From Candidatus Ribeiella danica (GTDB lineage: Bacteria; Chloroflexota; Chloroflexia; Chloroflexales; Roseiflexaceae): DNA of 64,000 nt. The stretch covers positions 248,001-312,000 of the forward strand of contig JADKFS010000018.1 in the NCBI GenBank assembly GCA_016717335.1, read 5' to 3'. The notes below the pieces were generated by a model, which did not search any database, had not been told where the DNA came from, and was given only the letters and a program-made list of their open reading frames with translations. The translations under genes were made by a program, and so were the position numbers. Every line of letters begins with the position of its first letter. The first letter of the stretch is position 1. Of the stretch, positions 7,986-17,252 are shown one piece after another.

Positions 7986-10742
7986 ATGCGCGTTCTCGAA
8001 ACCCGCGTCTACCGCGGACCGAGTCCTTATGGCTATCGGCCAGTCATTCGCCTGACGATCGACCTGGATGAGCTGGAGCAGCACCCCTCGGGCGAGCTGC
8101 CGGGCTTCAACGAGCGGCTCGTCGCGCTGATCCCGACGCTGCAGGAGCACGGCTGCTCGTACGGCGAGCCGGGCGGGTTCATCCGGCGGCTGCAGGAGGA
8201 GAACCCCGAGGGCACGCGCGGCACCTGGCTCGGCCACGTCGTCGAGCACGTGGCGCTCGAGATCCAGTGCCTGGCCGGCACGCCGGTGACCTACGGCAAG
8301 ACGCGCTCGGTGCCCGGCCAGCCCGGCGTCTACTACGTGGTCTACTCCTTTAGAGAGGAGCAGGTCGGCGTCGATGCCGGCGAGCTGGCGATCACGCTGG
8401 TGCGCAGCCTGCTGCCGCCCGAGCTGCCCAGCGCGCTGCCGCCCGAGCAGCGCGAGCGGTTCGAATTCGCGCGCGAGCTGGATGCGCTGATCGAGCGGGC
8501 GCAGGAGATCGCGCTCGGCCCCACCACCGCCTCGCTGGTCGAGGAGGCCCGCCGGCGCGACATCCCGGCCATCCGGCTCGACAACCACAGCCTGGTGCAG
8601 CTTGGCTGGGGCAAGTACCAGCAGCGCATCCGCGCCTCGGTGACCGGCAAGACCAGCAACATCGCGACCGAGACCGCCAGCGACAAGGAGCTGACGATCA
8701 AGCTGCTCGGCGATGTCGGCATCCCCGTGCCGCGCCACCGGCTGGCGCGCAGCGCCGACGAGGCGGTGGCGATCGCCGAGGAGATTGGCTACCCGGTCGT
8801 CACCAAGCCGCTGGACGTGAGCCACGGCCGCGGCGTCTCGATCCGCCTGACGAGCGCGGACGAGGTGCGGCGTGGCTTCGAGGCCGCCGCGGAGTACACG
8901 CGCTCGGTGCTGGTCGAGACCTTCCTGGAGGGCAAGGACTACCGCGTGCTGGTGATCGACGGCAAGGTCGTGGCGGTGGCCGAGCGCGTGCCGGCGCACG
9001 TGATCGGCGACGGCGAGCACACGATCGGCCAGCTGATCGAGATCGTCAACCGCGACCCCCGGCGCGGGATCGGCCACGAGAAGGTGCTGACGCGCATCAA
9101 GATCAATCACCAGTCCGAGCTGCTGCTGCAGCGCGCCGGCTACACGCTCGACACGGTGCTGCCGCAGGGCGAGCTGTTCCAGCTGGCCGCGACCGCCAAC
9201 CTCTCGACCGGCGGCACTTCGATCGACCGGACCACCGAGATCCACTACGAGACGCGCGAGATCGCCCGCCGCGCCGCGCTGGTGATCGGCCTGGACCTCG
9301 CCGGCATCGATATCATCACGCCCGACATCCGCCAGCCGCTGCGCGAGGTCGGCGGCGGGATCGTCGAGGTCAACGCCGGCCCCGGCTTCCGCATGCACCT
9401 GCAGCCCAGCGAGGGCCAGCCGCGCAACGTCGCCCGGCCGGTGATCGACATGCTGTTCCCGCCCGGCACGCCCGCGCGCATCCCGGTCGTCGCGCTGACC
9501 GGCACGAACGGCAAGACCACCACCGCGCGCATGGTCGCGCACATCCTCAAGATGAACGGCGAGCGGGTCGGGCTGACGACCACCGACGGCATCTACATCG
9601 ACGGCCAGCTGTACATGCGCGGCGACTTCACCGGCCCCTGGAGCGCGCGGGTCGTCCTGAAAGACCCGACGGTCGACTCGGCGGTGCTGGAGACGGCGCG
9701 CGGCGGCATGCTGCGCGAGGGGCTGGGCTTCGATCGCTGCGACGTCGGGGCGGTGCTGAATGTGAGCGCCGACCACCTGGGCCTGCGCGGCATCGACACG
9801 CTCGAGCAGCTCGCCGACGTCAAGTCGCTGATCGTCGAGGTGGTGCGCGGCGACGGCGCCTCGGTGCTCAACGCCGACGACGCGCTGGTGGCCGGGATGG
9901 CCGCGCGCGCCGAGGGCAAGGTCGTCTACTTCTCGATGCACGGCGGCGAGGGCGCCAGCCAGCTGGTCCGGACTCACATCGCCGGGGGCGGCACGGCGGT
10001 GGTGCTGCAGCCGGGCGTGCGCGGCGAGATGCTGGCGATCTACGACGCCGAGCAGTACATCCCGCTGCTGTGGACGCACCTGATCCCGGCGACGCTGGAG
10101 GGCAAGGCGCTGCACAATGTGGCCAACGCCCTGGCGGCCGCGGCGATCTGCTACGCGCGCGGCGTCTCGGTCGAGAACATCCGCCAGGGGCTGCGCACCT
10201 TCGCGACCAGCTTCTACCTCACGCCGGGCCGGCTGAACGTGTTCGACGAGTACGCCTTCCGCGTGATCGTGGACTACGCCCACAACCCGGCCGCGATCGC
10301 CGCGCTGAGCGACCTGGTCGGCCGGCTGCGGCCGAACTACCGCCGCACGATCGGCGTGATCGCCGCGCCGGGCGACCGGCGCGACGTCGACATCCGCGAG
10401 TTCGGCTCGATCGCCGGCAAGGCCTTCGACCTGCTGGTGATCAAGGAGGATAACGACCGGCGCGGCCGCGAGGTCGGCTCGATCGCCAAGCTGCTGCACG
10501 AGGCCGCCCACGAGGCCGGCATGCCGCCCGACCGGATGATCACCGTGCTGGACGAGCTGGAGGCGACCCGCCACGCGCTCTCGCTGGCCGAGCCGGACGA
10601 CCTGGTGGTGATCTGCGCTGATTCAATCACGGCGGTGTGGAAGGAGGTAACAGTTCCTACTGATAAGTTCAGGAACAGGGCGGGCGGCGCCCGGCTCTAC
10701 AGCAACCTCCACCACGACGACCCGCCGCATCAGCACGGCTAG
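7986..10742 (+). CDS. cphA: Cyanophycin synthetase CphA
   Basis: A 918-aa ATP-dependent ligase that polymerises aspartate and arginine into multi-L-arginyl-poly-L-aspartate, a nitrogen/carbon store. Start ATG 7986 (MRVLETRVYRGPSPYG) follows an AGAGGAG ribosome site. Three parts are visible: an N-terminal domain with TRGTWLGHVVEHVALEIQ; an ATP-grasp domain (about residues 220-480; SDKELTIKLLGDVGIPVPRH, VEVNAGPGFRMH); and a Mur-ligase-like domain beginning with the P-loop ALTGTNGKTTTARMVAHIL (about 500) and containing DYAHNPAAIAAL. Length matches the family. No cyanophycinase (cphB) gene, its usual partner, is in the window. The single-gene unit has its own extended -10 promoter. A hairpin after the stop may end transcription. 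Confidence 0.95.
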   Translation: MRVLETRVYRGPSPYGYRPVIRLTIDLDELEQHPSGELPGFNERLVALIPTLQEHGCSYGEPGGFIRRLQEENPEGTRGTWLGHVVEHVALEIQCLAGTPVTYGKTRSVPGQPGVYYVVYSFREEQVGVDAGELAITLVRSLLPPELPSALPPEQRERFEFARELDALIERAQEIALGPTTASLVEEARRRDIPAIRLDNHSLVQLGWGKYQQRIRASVTGKTSNIATETASDKELTIKLLGDVGIPVPRHRLARSADEAVAIAEEIGYPVVTKPLDVSHGRGVSIRLTSADEVRRGFEAAAEYTRSVLVETFLEGKDYRVLVIDGKVVAVAERVPAHVIGDGEHTIGQLIEIVNRDPRRGIGHEKVLTRIKINHQSELLLQRAGYTLDTVLPQGELFQLAATANLSTGGTSIDRTTEIHYETREIARRAALVIGLDLAGIDIITPDIRQPLREVGGGIVEVNAGPGFRMHLQPSEGQPRNVARPVIDMLFPPGTPARIPVVALTGTNGKTTTARMVAHILKMNGERVGLTTTDGIYIDGQLYMRGDFTGPWSARVVLKDPTVDSAVLETARGGMLREGLGFDRCDVGAVLNVSADHLGLRGIDTLEQLADVKSLIVEVVRGDGASVLNADDALVAGMAARAEGKVVYFSMHGGEGASQLVRTHIAGGGTAVVLQPGVRGEMLAIYDAEQYIPLLWTHLIPATLEGKALHNVANALAAAAICYARGVSVENIRQGLRTFATSFYLTPGRLNVFDEYAFRVIVDYAHNPAAIAALSDLVGRLRPNYRRTIGVIAAPGDRRDVDIREFGSIAGKAFDLLVIKEDNDRRGREVGSIAKLLHEAAHEAGMPPDRMITVLDELEATRHALSLAEPDDLVVICADSITAVWKEVTVPTDKFRNRAGGARLYSNLHHDDPPHQHG

Positions 10743-10755
10743 GCGGTGGGCTCAC

Positions 10756-10812
10756 GAGCTTCCCGAGCGCTGACGCGCGACGTGGTCCAACCAGACCGCT
10801 TCGGGAAGCTTT
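10756..10812. terminator. Possible hairpin after cphA
   Basis: GAGCTTCCCGAGCG (10756-10769) can pair with CGCTTCGGGAAGCT (10798-10811) across a loop of about 28 nt, and a second GGGAAGC copy follows. No T-run is present, so a terminator role is only suggested. Confidence 0.35.
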
Positions 10813-10869
10813 CGGGAAGCTGCGACGCGCTGGCGACGGTCGAGTCCAACTGAATTAAGGAGCGAGCCG

Positions 10870-13800
10870 ATGCCCCATGCACCCTCATCGAGCGAGACGC
10901 TGCTGCTGCGGCAGCCCACCCTCAGCGCCGACAGCGTCGCCTTTGTGTACGCCGGGGATCTGTGGGTTGCGGATCTGAGCGGCGCCCACCCGCAACGCCT
11001 GACCGCCCAGAAGGGCCGCACGATGAGCCCGCTGTTCTCGCCCGACGGGCGCTGGATCGCGTTTTCGGGCGACTACGACGGCAGCCTGAGCGTGTATGTC
11101 ATCCCCCGCGCGGGCGGCGCGCCCCGCCGCCTGACCTACCACCCCGCCGACGACTTCGTGCGCGGATGGACGCCGGACGGGGCGCAGATCCTGTTCGCGT
11201 CGGCGCGCGAGTCGATCGCGCTGCGGGCCCGGCGCCTGTTCACCGTGCCGCTGGAGGGCGGGCTGCCGGCCGCGCTGCCGATGCCGATGGCCGAGCGCGC
11301 GTCGTACTCGCCCGACGGCCGGCGGCTGGCCTACACGCCCTACTACGAGGCGTTCTGGTCCTGGAAGCGCTACCGCGGCGGGATGACCCTGCCGATCTGG
11401 CTGCTCGACCTCGATACCTTCGCGCACGTCGAGATCCCGCACGAGAACGCCAGCGACACCTTCCCGTGCTGGCTGGGCGACGCGGTCTACTTCCTGTCCG
11501 ACCGCGCGGGCGCGATGAACGTATTCCGCTACGATCTCGCCGCGCGCGCCGTGAGGCAGCTGACCTTCCACGAGGACTTCGACGTGCGCTGGCTGACGAG
11601 CGGCGGCGGGCGGCTCGCCTACGAGCAGGGCGGGCGCCTGCACCTGCTTGACCCGGGCGGTGGGCAGCCCCGCGCGCTGTCGATCGTCATCGCGGCGGAC
11701 CTGCCGCACGCCCGCCCGCGCTACCAGCGGGTCGCGCCCGATATCGAGACCTGCGCGATCTCGCCGACCGGAGCGCGCGCGGTGATCGAGGCCCGCGGCG
11801 AGATCCTGACCGTGCCGGCGGCAAAGGGCGATATCCGCAACCTGACCAGCACGCCAGGGGCGGCCGAGCGCGACCCGGCCTGGTCGCCCGACGGCCAGTC
11901 GATCGCGTACTTCTCGGACGCCAGCGGCGAGTACGAGCTGGTCGTCTCCGATCAGAAGGGCGCCCGGAAGCGCTTCTACCCGCTCGGCAAGCCGTCGTTC
12001 TTCTACCGGCCGATCTGGTCGCCCGACAGCAAGCTGATCGCCTACACCGACAAGGCGCTCAACCTCTCCTACCTGAACGTCGAGAGCGGGGCGATCGTCC
12101 ACGTCGACGCCGACAGCTACGATCACCCCGTGCGCAGCCTCAGCCCGGCCTGGTCGCCCGACGGCCAGTGGCTGGCGTACACCAAGCGCCTGGCCAGCCA
12201 CCTGCGCGCGGTGTTCCTGTACGAGCTGTCAAGCGGTCGCATTCACCAGGTCAGCGACGGGATGAGCGACGCGATCAGCGCCTGCTTCAGCCGGGACGGC
12301 AAGCTGCTGTTCTTCGCCGCCAGCGTCAACTTTGGCCTGAACACCGGCTGGCTCGATATGTCGTCGTACGAGCGCCCGGTCAGCCGGAGCATCTACGTGG
12401 CGGTGCTGCGCAAGACCGATCCCTCGCCGCTGGCGCCCGAGAGCGACGAGGAGCCGCCGCCGGGCGGCAAGCCGGCCCTGCCCGAGGGCGTGGCCGCCGC
12501 GACCGGCGACCAGCAGCCAGCCGCGCCGCCGGCCGAGCAGCCCGGAGCGCAGCCGGCCGCGCCGCTGCAGATCGACCTGGACGACCTGGATCAGCGGATC
12601 GTGGCGCTGCCGGTCCCGCCAGGCGACTACCACCGGCTCCAGGTTGCCGAGGGCAAGCTGTTCTACCTTGAAAGCACGCCCGAGCGCTGGGTCGACCCCG
12701 AGATCGCGATGACCGTCAATAACCTGCACGCCTACGACACCAAGGAGCGCAAGAGCGAGGCGTTCGCGGAACGAGTGCGCGACTACTGGGTCAGCGCCGA
12801 CGGCAAGAAGCTGCTGTACCAAGCCGGCGACTCGCCCAGCTACGCGATCGTGGCGGCGGACAAGCGGCCGAAGCCCGAGGATGGCCGGCTCAACCTCGAC
12901 GGAGCCGAGATCCTGGTCGACCCGCGCGCGGAGTGGCGGCAGATCTTTCGTGAGGCCTTCCGCATCCACCGCGACTACTTCTACGACCCGGAGATGCACG
13001 GGCTGGACTGGGCGGCCACGTACGAGAAGTACCTGACGTTCCTGCCGCATGTCGGCCACCGCGACGACCTGAACTACCTGCTGGCCGAGCTCTCGGGCGA
13101 GCTGGTGGCCGGGCACGCCTACGTCGGCCTGGGCGATATCCCGGCGCCCGAGCCGGTGAGCGTGGGGCTGCTGGGCGCCGACTACGAGATCGTCGACGGC
13201 GCCTACCGCATCCGGCGGATCTACCCTGGGCTGAACTGGCACCCCGAGCTGCGCGCCCCACTGACCGAGCCGGGCGTCAACATCGAAGCGGGCGAGTACA
13301 TCCTGGCGGTGAACGGCCGGCCGTTGCGCGCGCCGACCAGCATCTACAGCCTGTTCGAGCAGACAGCCGACCGCATCACCGAGCTGCGGGTCGGCCCGAC
13401 GGCGGACGACGCCGACGCCCGCTCCGTGACGGTGCGGCCGATCGCCGACGAGATCGCGCTGCGGCACTGGTCGTGGGTCGAGCAGAACCGCCGGACGGTC
13501 GAGGCGCTCTCGGGCGGGCGGGTCGGCTACATCTACATGGCCGACACCGCGCTGAGCGGCTACGAGGCGTTCAACCGCTACTACTTCTCGCAGCTGGACA
13601 AGCAGGCGCTGGTGCTGGACGAGCGCTTCAACGGCGGCGGCTCGGTCGCGGACTACGTCGTCGACCTGCTGAACCGGCCGCTGCTGAGCTACTGGGCCAC
13701 GCGCGAGGGCCGCACATTCACGACGCCGAACGCATCGATCTTCGGGCCCAAGGCCATGATCGTCAACGAGCTGGCCGGCTCGGGCGGCGACGCGCTGCCG

Positions 13801-14130
13801 CTGTTCTTCCGGCGGCGCGGCCTGGGCACGATCGTCGGCAAGCGCACCTGGGGCGGCCTGATCGGGATCTACGACTACCCGAAGCTGATCGACGGCGGCT
13901 TCGTCACCTCGCCGCGGATGGCGATCTACGGCCCCGGCGGCGAGTGGGAGGTCGAGAACGAGGGCGTCGCACCGGACGTCGAGGTCGAGCTGACGCCACA
14001 GTCGGCCGTCGAGGGGCGCGACCCGCAGCTGGAGCGGGCGGTCGAGATCGTGCTGGCCGAGCTGGAGGCGCGCCCGCCCGCCACGGCCGCGCGCCCGGCG
14101 CCTGCCCGCCGCGCGGCCGCGCAGACGTAG
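10870..14130 (+). CDS. Tricorn-type S41 family serine protease
   Basis: A 1086-aa homologue of archaeal tricorn protease, a large cytoplasmic peptidase that shortens peptides produced by other proteases. From the ATG at 10870 (AAGGAG site just upstream) it shows two beta-propeller regions rich in WSPDGQ-type repeats (about residues 15-320 and 330-660), a charged Pro/Ala linker (about 520-570), a PDZ region (about 765-865; NIEAGEYILAVNGRPL) and an S41 protease core. Catalytic residues line up with the archaeal enzyme: His749 in VAGHAYVG, nucleophile Ser971 in NELAGSGGD, and a Glu in the ENEGVAPDVEVE stretch (about 1029-1031). No signal peptide is seen, consistent with a cytosolic location. It is a single-gene unit. 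Confidence 0.93.
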   Translation: MPHAPSSSETLLLRQPTLSADSVAFVYAGDLWVADLSGAHPQRLTAQKGRTMSPLFSPDGRWIAFSGDYDGSLSVYVIPRAGGAPRRLTYHPADDFVRGWTPDGAQILFASARESIALRARRLFTVPLEGGLPAALPMPMAERASYSPDGRRLAYTPYYEAFWSWKRYRGGMTLPIWLLDLDTFAHVEIPHENASDTFPCWLGDAVYFLSDRAGAMNVFRYDLAARAVRQLTFHEDFDVRWLTSGGGRLAYEQGGRLHLLDPGGGQPRALSIVIAADLPHARPRYQRVAPDIETCAISPTGARAVIEARGEILTVPAAKGDIRNLTSTPGAAERDPAWSPDGQSIAYFSDASGEYELVVSDQKGARKRFYPLGKPSFFYRPIWSPDSKLIAYTDKALNLSYLNVESGAIVHVDADSYDHPVRSLSPAWSPDGQWLAYTKRLASHLRAVFLYELSSGRIHQVSDGMSDAISACFSRDGKLLFFAASVNFGLNTGWLDMSSYERPVSRSIYVAVLRKTDPSPLAPESDEEPPPGGKPALPEGVAAATGDQQPAAPPAEQPGAQPAAPLQIDLDDLDQRIVALPVPPGDYHRLQVAEGKLFYLESTPERWVDPEIAMTVNNLHAYDTKERKSEAFAERVRDYWVSADGKKLLYQAGDSPSYAIVAADKRPKPEDGRLNLDGAEILVDPRAEWRQIFREAFRIHRDYFYDPEMHGLDWAATYEKYLTFLPHVGHRDDLNYLLAELSGELVAGHAYVGLGDIPAPEPVSVGLLGADYEIVDGAYRIRRIYPGLNWHPELRAPLTEPGVNIEAGEYILAVNGRPLRAPTSIYSLFEQTADRITELRVGPTADDADARSVTVRPIADEIALRHWSWVEQNRRTVEALSGGRVGYIYMADTALSGYEAFNRYYFSQLDKQALVLDERFNGGGSVADYVVDLLNRPLLSYWATREGRTFTTPNASIFGPKAMIVNELAGSGGDALPLFFRRRGLGTIVGKRTWGGLIGIYDYPKLIDGGFVTSPRMAIYGPGGEWEVENEGVAPDVEVELTPQSAVEGRDPQLERAVEIVLAELEARPPATAARPAPARRAAAQT

Positions 14131-14159
14131 GTTTTTGAGGCTCGCGCCCTAGCGCCAGC

Positions 14160-14189
14160 ACACGGTAGTCAGTCGTCAGTAGTCAGTAT
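14160..14189. repeat. Heptanucleotide tandem repeat, CAGTAGT family
   Basis: Units GTAGTCA/GTCGTCA/GTAGTCA lie directly after the tricorn gene. Confidence 0.7.
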
Positions 14190-14285
14190 GTCAAGGGCGC
14201 TCCAAAGCCGTACGGCGACGATAGATTCCCAAAAACGTCGCCTGGAAATGCACTAGCCCACTGCAGGCCCTCACCCTTGTTGCAT

Positions 14286-14375
14286 ACCACTCCCCCTAAC
14301 CCCCTCCCCTGCCAGGGGAGGGGGTTGAATTTCCGGCATCTGCGAGCAGTCGCACAGCGATTGCTCGCAGGTGCC
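14286..14375. repeat. Partial cloverleaf-type element E with 19-3-19 hairpin
   Basis: A C/G hairpin (CCCCCTCCCCTGCCAGGGGAGGGGG, about 14300-14324) is followed by a stem whose arms 14335-14353 and 14357-14375 surround the loop ACA. The two positions that are not Watson-Crick are both G-T, so an RNA transcript would pair along all 19 positions. The right hairpin and closing stem of the full cloverleaf are missing. The rest of the 395-bp gap holds no gene. Confidence 0.65.
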
Positions 14376-14525
14376 AGAAAAATACCCCTAATCAAATCCA
14401 AATGCCTTTCCGCCCTGCCCGAATACTTTCCAAAGATCGATAGTGCTATCCTGAAGTGCTGTGTCAGGTCATCAGCAGCCAGGATGAGACACAGGATCTT
14501 TGAGCAGCGGGTATTGGGAGGACAT

Positions 14526-16370
14526 ATGATAGGCACCCTGAAGCGGTTTCTGGTGGGCCAGCCGCTGGAGACGGCCGCGCAGCACAACCAGCGCCTGCGC
14601 AAGATCATCGCGCTGGCGGTCTTCTCCTCGGACGCGCTCTCGTCGGTCGCGTACGCGACCGAGGCGATCCTGTTCGTCCTGGTGGCCGCGGGGACGGCGG
14701 CGCTGCCGCTGGTGATCCCGGTCTCGATCGGGATCGCGCTGCTGCTCCTGATCGTCGGCTTCTCCTACCGCCAGACCATCCACGCCTACCCCAACGGCGG
14801 CGGCGCCTACATCGTCGCGCACGAGAACCTGGGCGAGATACCGGGGCTGATCGCCGCCGCGTCCTTGCTGATCGACTATGTGCTGACCGTGTCGGTCTCG
14901 GTCTCGTCGGGCGTGTTCGCGATCTCCTCGCTGGCCGCGACATGGGGCTACCCGGCCCTCGCGAGCTACCGCGTCGAGATCGCGCTCGGCTGCATTGCGG
15001 TGATCACGATCATCAACCTGCGCGGCGTGAAGGAGAGCGGCGCGATCTTCTCCGTGCCGACGTACGTCTTTATTCTGAGCATGATCGGGCTGATCGTGCT
15101 CGGCCTGGGCAACCGGCTGCTCAGCGGCGAGCCGCCGCGCGCGCCCGACCCGGCCCACCTCTCGCCCGCGACCGCGACGCTCGGCATCTTCCTGTTGCTG
15201 CAGGCCTTCTCGGCCGGCTGCACCGCCATGACCGGCGTCGAGGCGATCTCGAACGGCGTGCCGGCGTTCAAGCAGCCCGAGTCGAAGAACGCCGCGCGCA
15301 CGCTGATCTGGATGGTTGGCATTCTGGGCTTCATGTTCCTCGGCATCAGCGCGCTGGGCTACTACTACGGCGCGGCGCCGCGCGAAGACCAGAGCGTGGT
15401 GTCGCAGATCGCCAGCCAGGTCGTCGGCACGGGGACGGCCTACTTTGTGATCCAGGTGGCGACGGCGCTCATCCTGGTGCTGGCCGCCAACACCAGCTAC
15501 GCCGACTTCCCGCGCCTCTCGTCGCTGCTCTCGCGCGACCGCTTTCTGCCACGCCAGTTCGCCAGCCGCGGCGACCGGCTGGTCTTCTCGAACGGGATTG
15601 TGGCGCTGGGCGTGTTCGCCGCGCTGCTGGTGATCGTCTTCAACGCGCGCGAGCAGGCGATGCTGCCGCTGTACGCGATCGGCGTATTCATCTCGTTCAC
15701 GCTCTCGCAGTTCGGCATGGTGCGGCACTGGCTGCGCTCCCGCGAGGCCGGCTGGCAGCGCAGCGTCGTCATCAACGCGGTTGGCGCGCTGCTCACGGCG
15801 GTTGTGTTTATGGTCATTATCGCCACCCGGTTCATGCACGGCGCGTGGGCGGTGCTGGTGCTCATCCCGATCCTGGTGCTGCTGTTCCAGGCGATCCACC
15901 GGCACTACAGCAACGTCGCGTGCCAGCTCTCGCTGGAGCAGATGAGCCGCGTCGACCCGGTGCGGCGCCACACCGCGCTAGTCCTGATCTCGGGCGTGCA
16001 CCGCGGCGTGATCCCGGCGCTGGAGTTCGCCAAGTCGATCGCGCCGGATAACGTCACCGCGCTGTACGTCAACCTCGACGACGAGCAGACCCACAAGGTC
16101 GAGACGAAGTGGCGGCAGTGGGGCAGCGGCGTCCCGCTGCGGATCCTGCACTCGCCCTACCGCAGCCTAGTGCGGCCGATCCTGAGCTACATCGACGAGG
16201 TCGACGACCAGTACGACGACGACGTGCTCTCGGTGATCATGCCGGAGTTCATCCCCTCGAAGTGGTGGCAGCACCTGCTGCACAACCAGACCGCGCTGAC
16301 GATCAAGGCGGCGCTGCTGTTTCGCAAGGGCGTGGTGGTGATCAGCGTGCCGTACCACCTTGAGCGGTAG
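14526..16370 (+). CDS. APC-family amino acid/cation permease with C-terminal soluble domain
   Basis: A 614-aa membrane transporter. The ATG at 14526 has a GGGAGGA ribosome site and gives MIGTLKRFLVGQPLETAAQHNQRL, followed by FSSDALSSVAYATEAIL, typical of the first helix of this APC subgroup. About twelve hydrophobic segments cover residues 25-450. The remaining 160 residues are soluble, with ALVLISGVHRGVIPALEFAK and ALYVNLDDEQTHKVE, resembling the universal-stress-like tail found on such permeases. The frame is open further upstream (to 14277), but that part is repeat DNA. Substrate unknown. The gene stands alone, and element R3 starts a few bases after its stop. Confidence 0.88.
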   Translation: MIGTLKRFLVGQPLETAAQHNQRLRKIIALAVFSSDALSSVAYATEAILFVLVAAGTAALPLVIPVSIGIALLLLIVGFSYRQTIHAYPNGGGAYIVAHENLGEIPGLIAAASLLIDYVLTVSVSVSSGVFAISSLAATWGYPALASYRVEIALGCIAVITIINLRGVKESGAIFSVPTYVFILSMIGLIVLGLGNRLLSGEPPRAPDPAHLSPATATLGIFLLLQAFSAGCTAMTGVEAISNGVPAFKQPESKNAARTLIWMVGILGFMFLGISALGYYYGAAPREDQSVVSQIASQVVGTGTAYFVIQVATALILVLAANTSYADFPRLSSLLSRDRFLPRQFASRGDRLVFSNGIVALGVFAALLVIVFNAREQAMLPLYAIGVFISFTLSQFGMVRHWLRSREAGWQRSVVINAVGALLTAVVFMVIIATRFMHGAWAVLVLIPILVLLFQAIHRHYSNVACQLSLEQMSRVDPVRRHTALVLISGVHRGVIPALEFAKSIAPDNVTALYVNLDDEQTHKVETKWRQWGSGVPLRILHSPYRSLVRPILSYIDEVDDQYDDDVLSVIMPEFIPSKWWQHLLHNQTALTIKAALLFRKGVVVISVPYHLER

Positions 16371-16373
16371 CTT

Positions 16374-16588
16374 TGTGGCGGGGCTGCGCGCCCCTGGACC
16401 CCAAAATAGCCCCATCTCTGTTGCGATGCCTGGTGCGCATGCCTGGCTGAATTCCGGCACGGCGGGTTGCAACTCGCGCCCAACGAAGGGGACTGGGCAT
16501 GCGCCACAATGCTTGCAGCTGGCACGGCATCACTTGCCGGAGGGGGGCCCAGAAGACGCCTAGCGGGGAGGCGGGGGCGCAGCGCCCC
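16374..16588. repeat. Composite REP/BIME-like element R3
   Basis: Begins three bases after the permease stop with GGGGCTGCGCGCCCCTGGAC, followed by the core (GGTGCGCATGCCTGGCTGAA, TTGCAACTCGCGCCCAACGA, ACTTGCCGGAGGGGGGCC) and ends with the palindrome GGGGGCGCAGCGCCCC. It is the reverse-complement orientation of R1. Its right arm encodes the last residues (RRGAAPPPPR) of the methyltransferase on the other strand. Confidence 0.85.
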
Positions 16589-17252
16589 GGCGAAACAGCA
16601 AGAGATACCACCACCCGGTGCGAAGCTGCGCCGTCAGCGTGAAGCCCGCCCGCCCGCACCAGCGCCGCATCAGCGCCGCCGGGACGTACTCCGGCTCGAT
16701 GATCTCTTCGCTCACCGCCAGCACCCCGCCCGGCCGCAGCACGCGGCGCAGCTCGCTCAGCGCCCGCTGCTTGTCGCGCACCATCGGCAGCACCGCGAAC
16801 GCGATCGCCATGTCGAAGCTCGCGTCGCTCAGCGCGAGCCGCTCGGCGGTGGCCGCCTGCAGGAAGGCCGTGCGCGCGCCGGCCGCCCGGAGGTCGCGCT
16901 GGAGCGGCCGGAGCATCGCCATCTGCAGATCGACGCAGACCAGCCGGCCGTGGTCGCCGAGCAGGCGCGCCGCATCGTGCGTGAACATACCGCTCCCCGG
17001 GCCAAGCTCGAGCACGCGCATGCCCGGCCGCATGCCGAGCAGGGCCAGCGTGCGGGCCGGCGCTCGGTAGGAGCGCCGCCAGCGGCTGTGGAGCAGCCGC
17101 CGCGCCCAGGGCGGGGTGGGGATCGGCCAGAGCTGGATTGCCAGGCCGAGCAGCAGCTTGGCGCCGAGCAGCCCGGCCGCGAGCGCGCCGATCCCTCGGG
17201 CCGCTCGCCCGAGGGCGGTGCTACGCGCGCAGGAGCGCGGAGAAGAGGGCAT
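16560..17252 (-). CDS. Class I SAM-dependent methyltransferase
   Basis: A 230-aa methyltransferase. SAM-binding motif I is VLELGPGSGMFT (about residues 80-91), motif II VCVDLQMAMLRPL, and motif IV/post-I region FDMAIAFAVLPMVRDK and LRRVLRPGGVLAVSEE. A hydrophobic N-terminal segment (GALAAGLLGAKLLLGLAIQL) may anchor it to the membrane. The ATG at 17252 overlaps the end of the preceding FAD oxidoreductase gene by 32 bp, so the two are translationally coupled and may act on the same lipid or isoprenoid. The C-terminus GAAPPPPR comes from a repeat arm. Substrate unknown. Confidence 0.82.
   Translation of the reverse strand: MPSSPRSCARSTALGRAARGIGALAAGLLGAKLLLGLAIQLWPIPTPPWARRLLHSRWRRSYRAPARTLALLGMRPGMRVLELGPGSGMFTHDAARLLGDHGRLVCVDLQMAMLRPLQRDLRAAGARTAFLQAATAERLALSDASFDMAIAFAVLPMVRDKQRALSELRRVLRPGGVLAVSEEIIEPEYVPAALMRRWCGRAGFTLTAQLRTGWWYLLLFRRGAAPPPPR

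Noticed and set aside
8000..10574. 896-codon frame opposite cphA, and similar long frames opposite tricorn, the permease and DUF11 genes
   Set aside because: Antisense shadows of strongly supported genes; His/Arg/Asp-rich with no motifs or ribosome sites.
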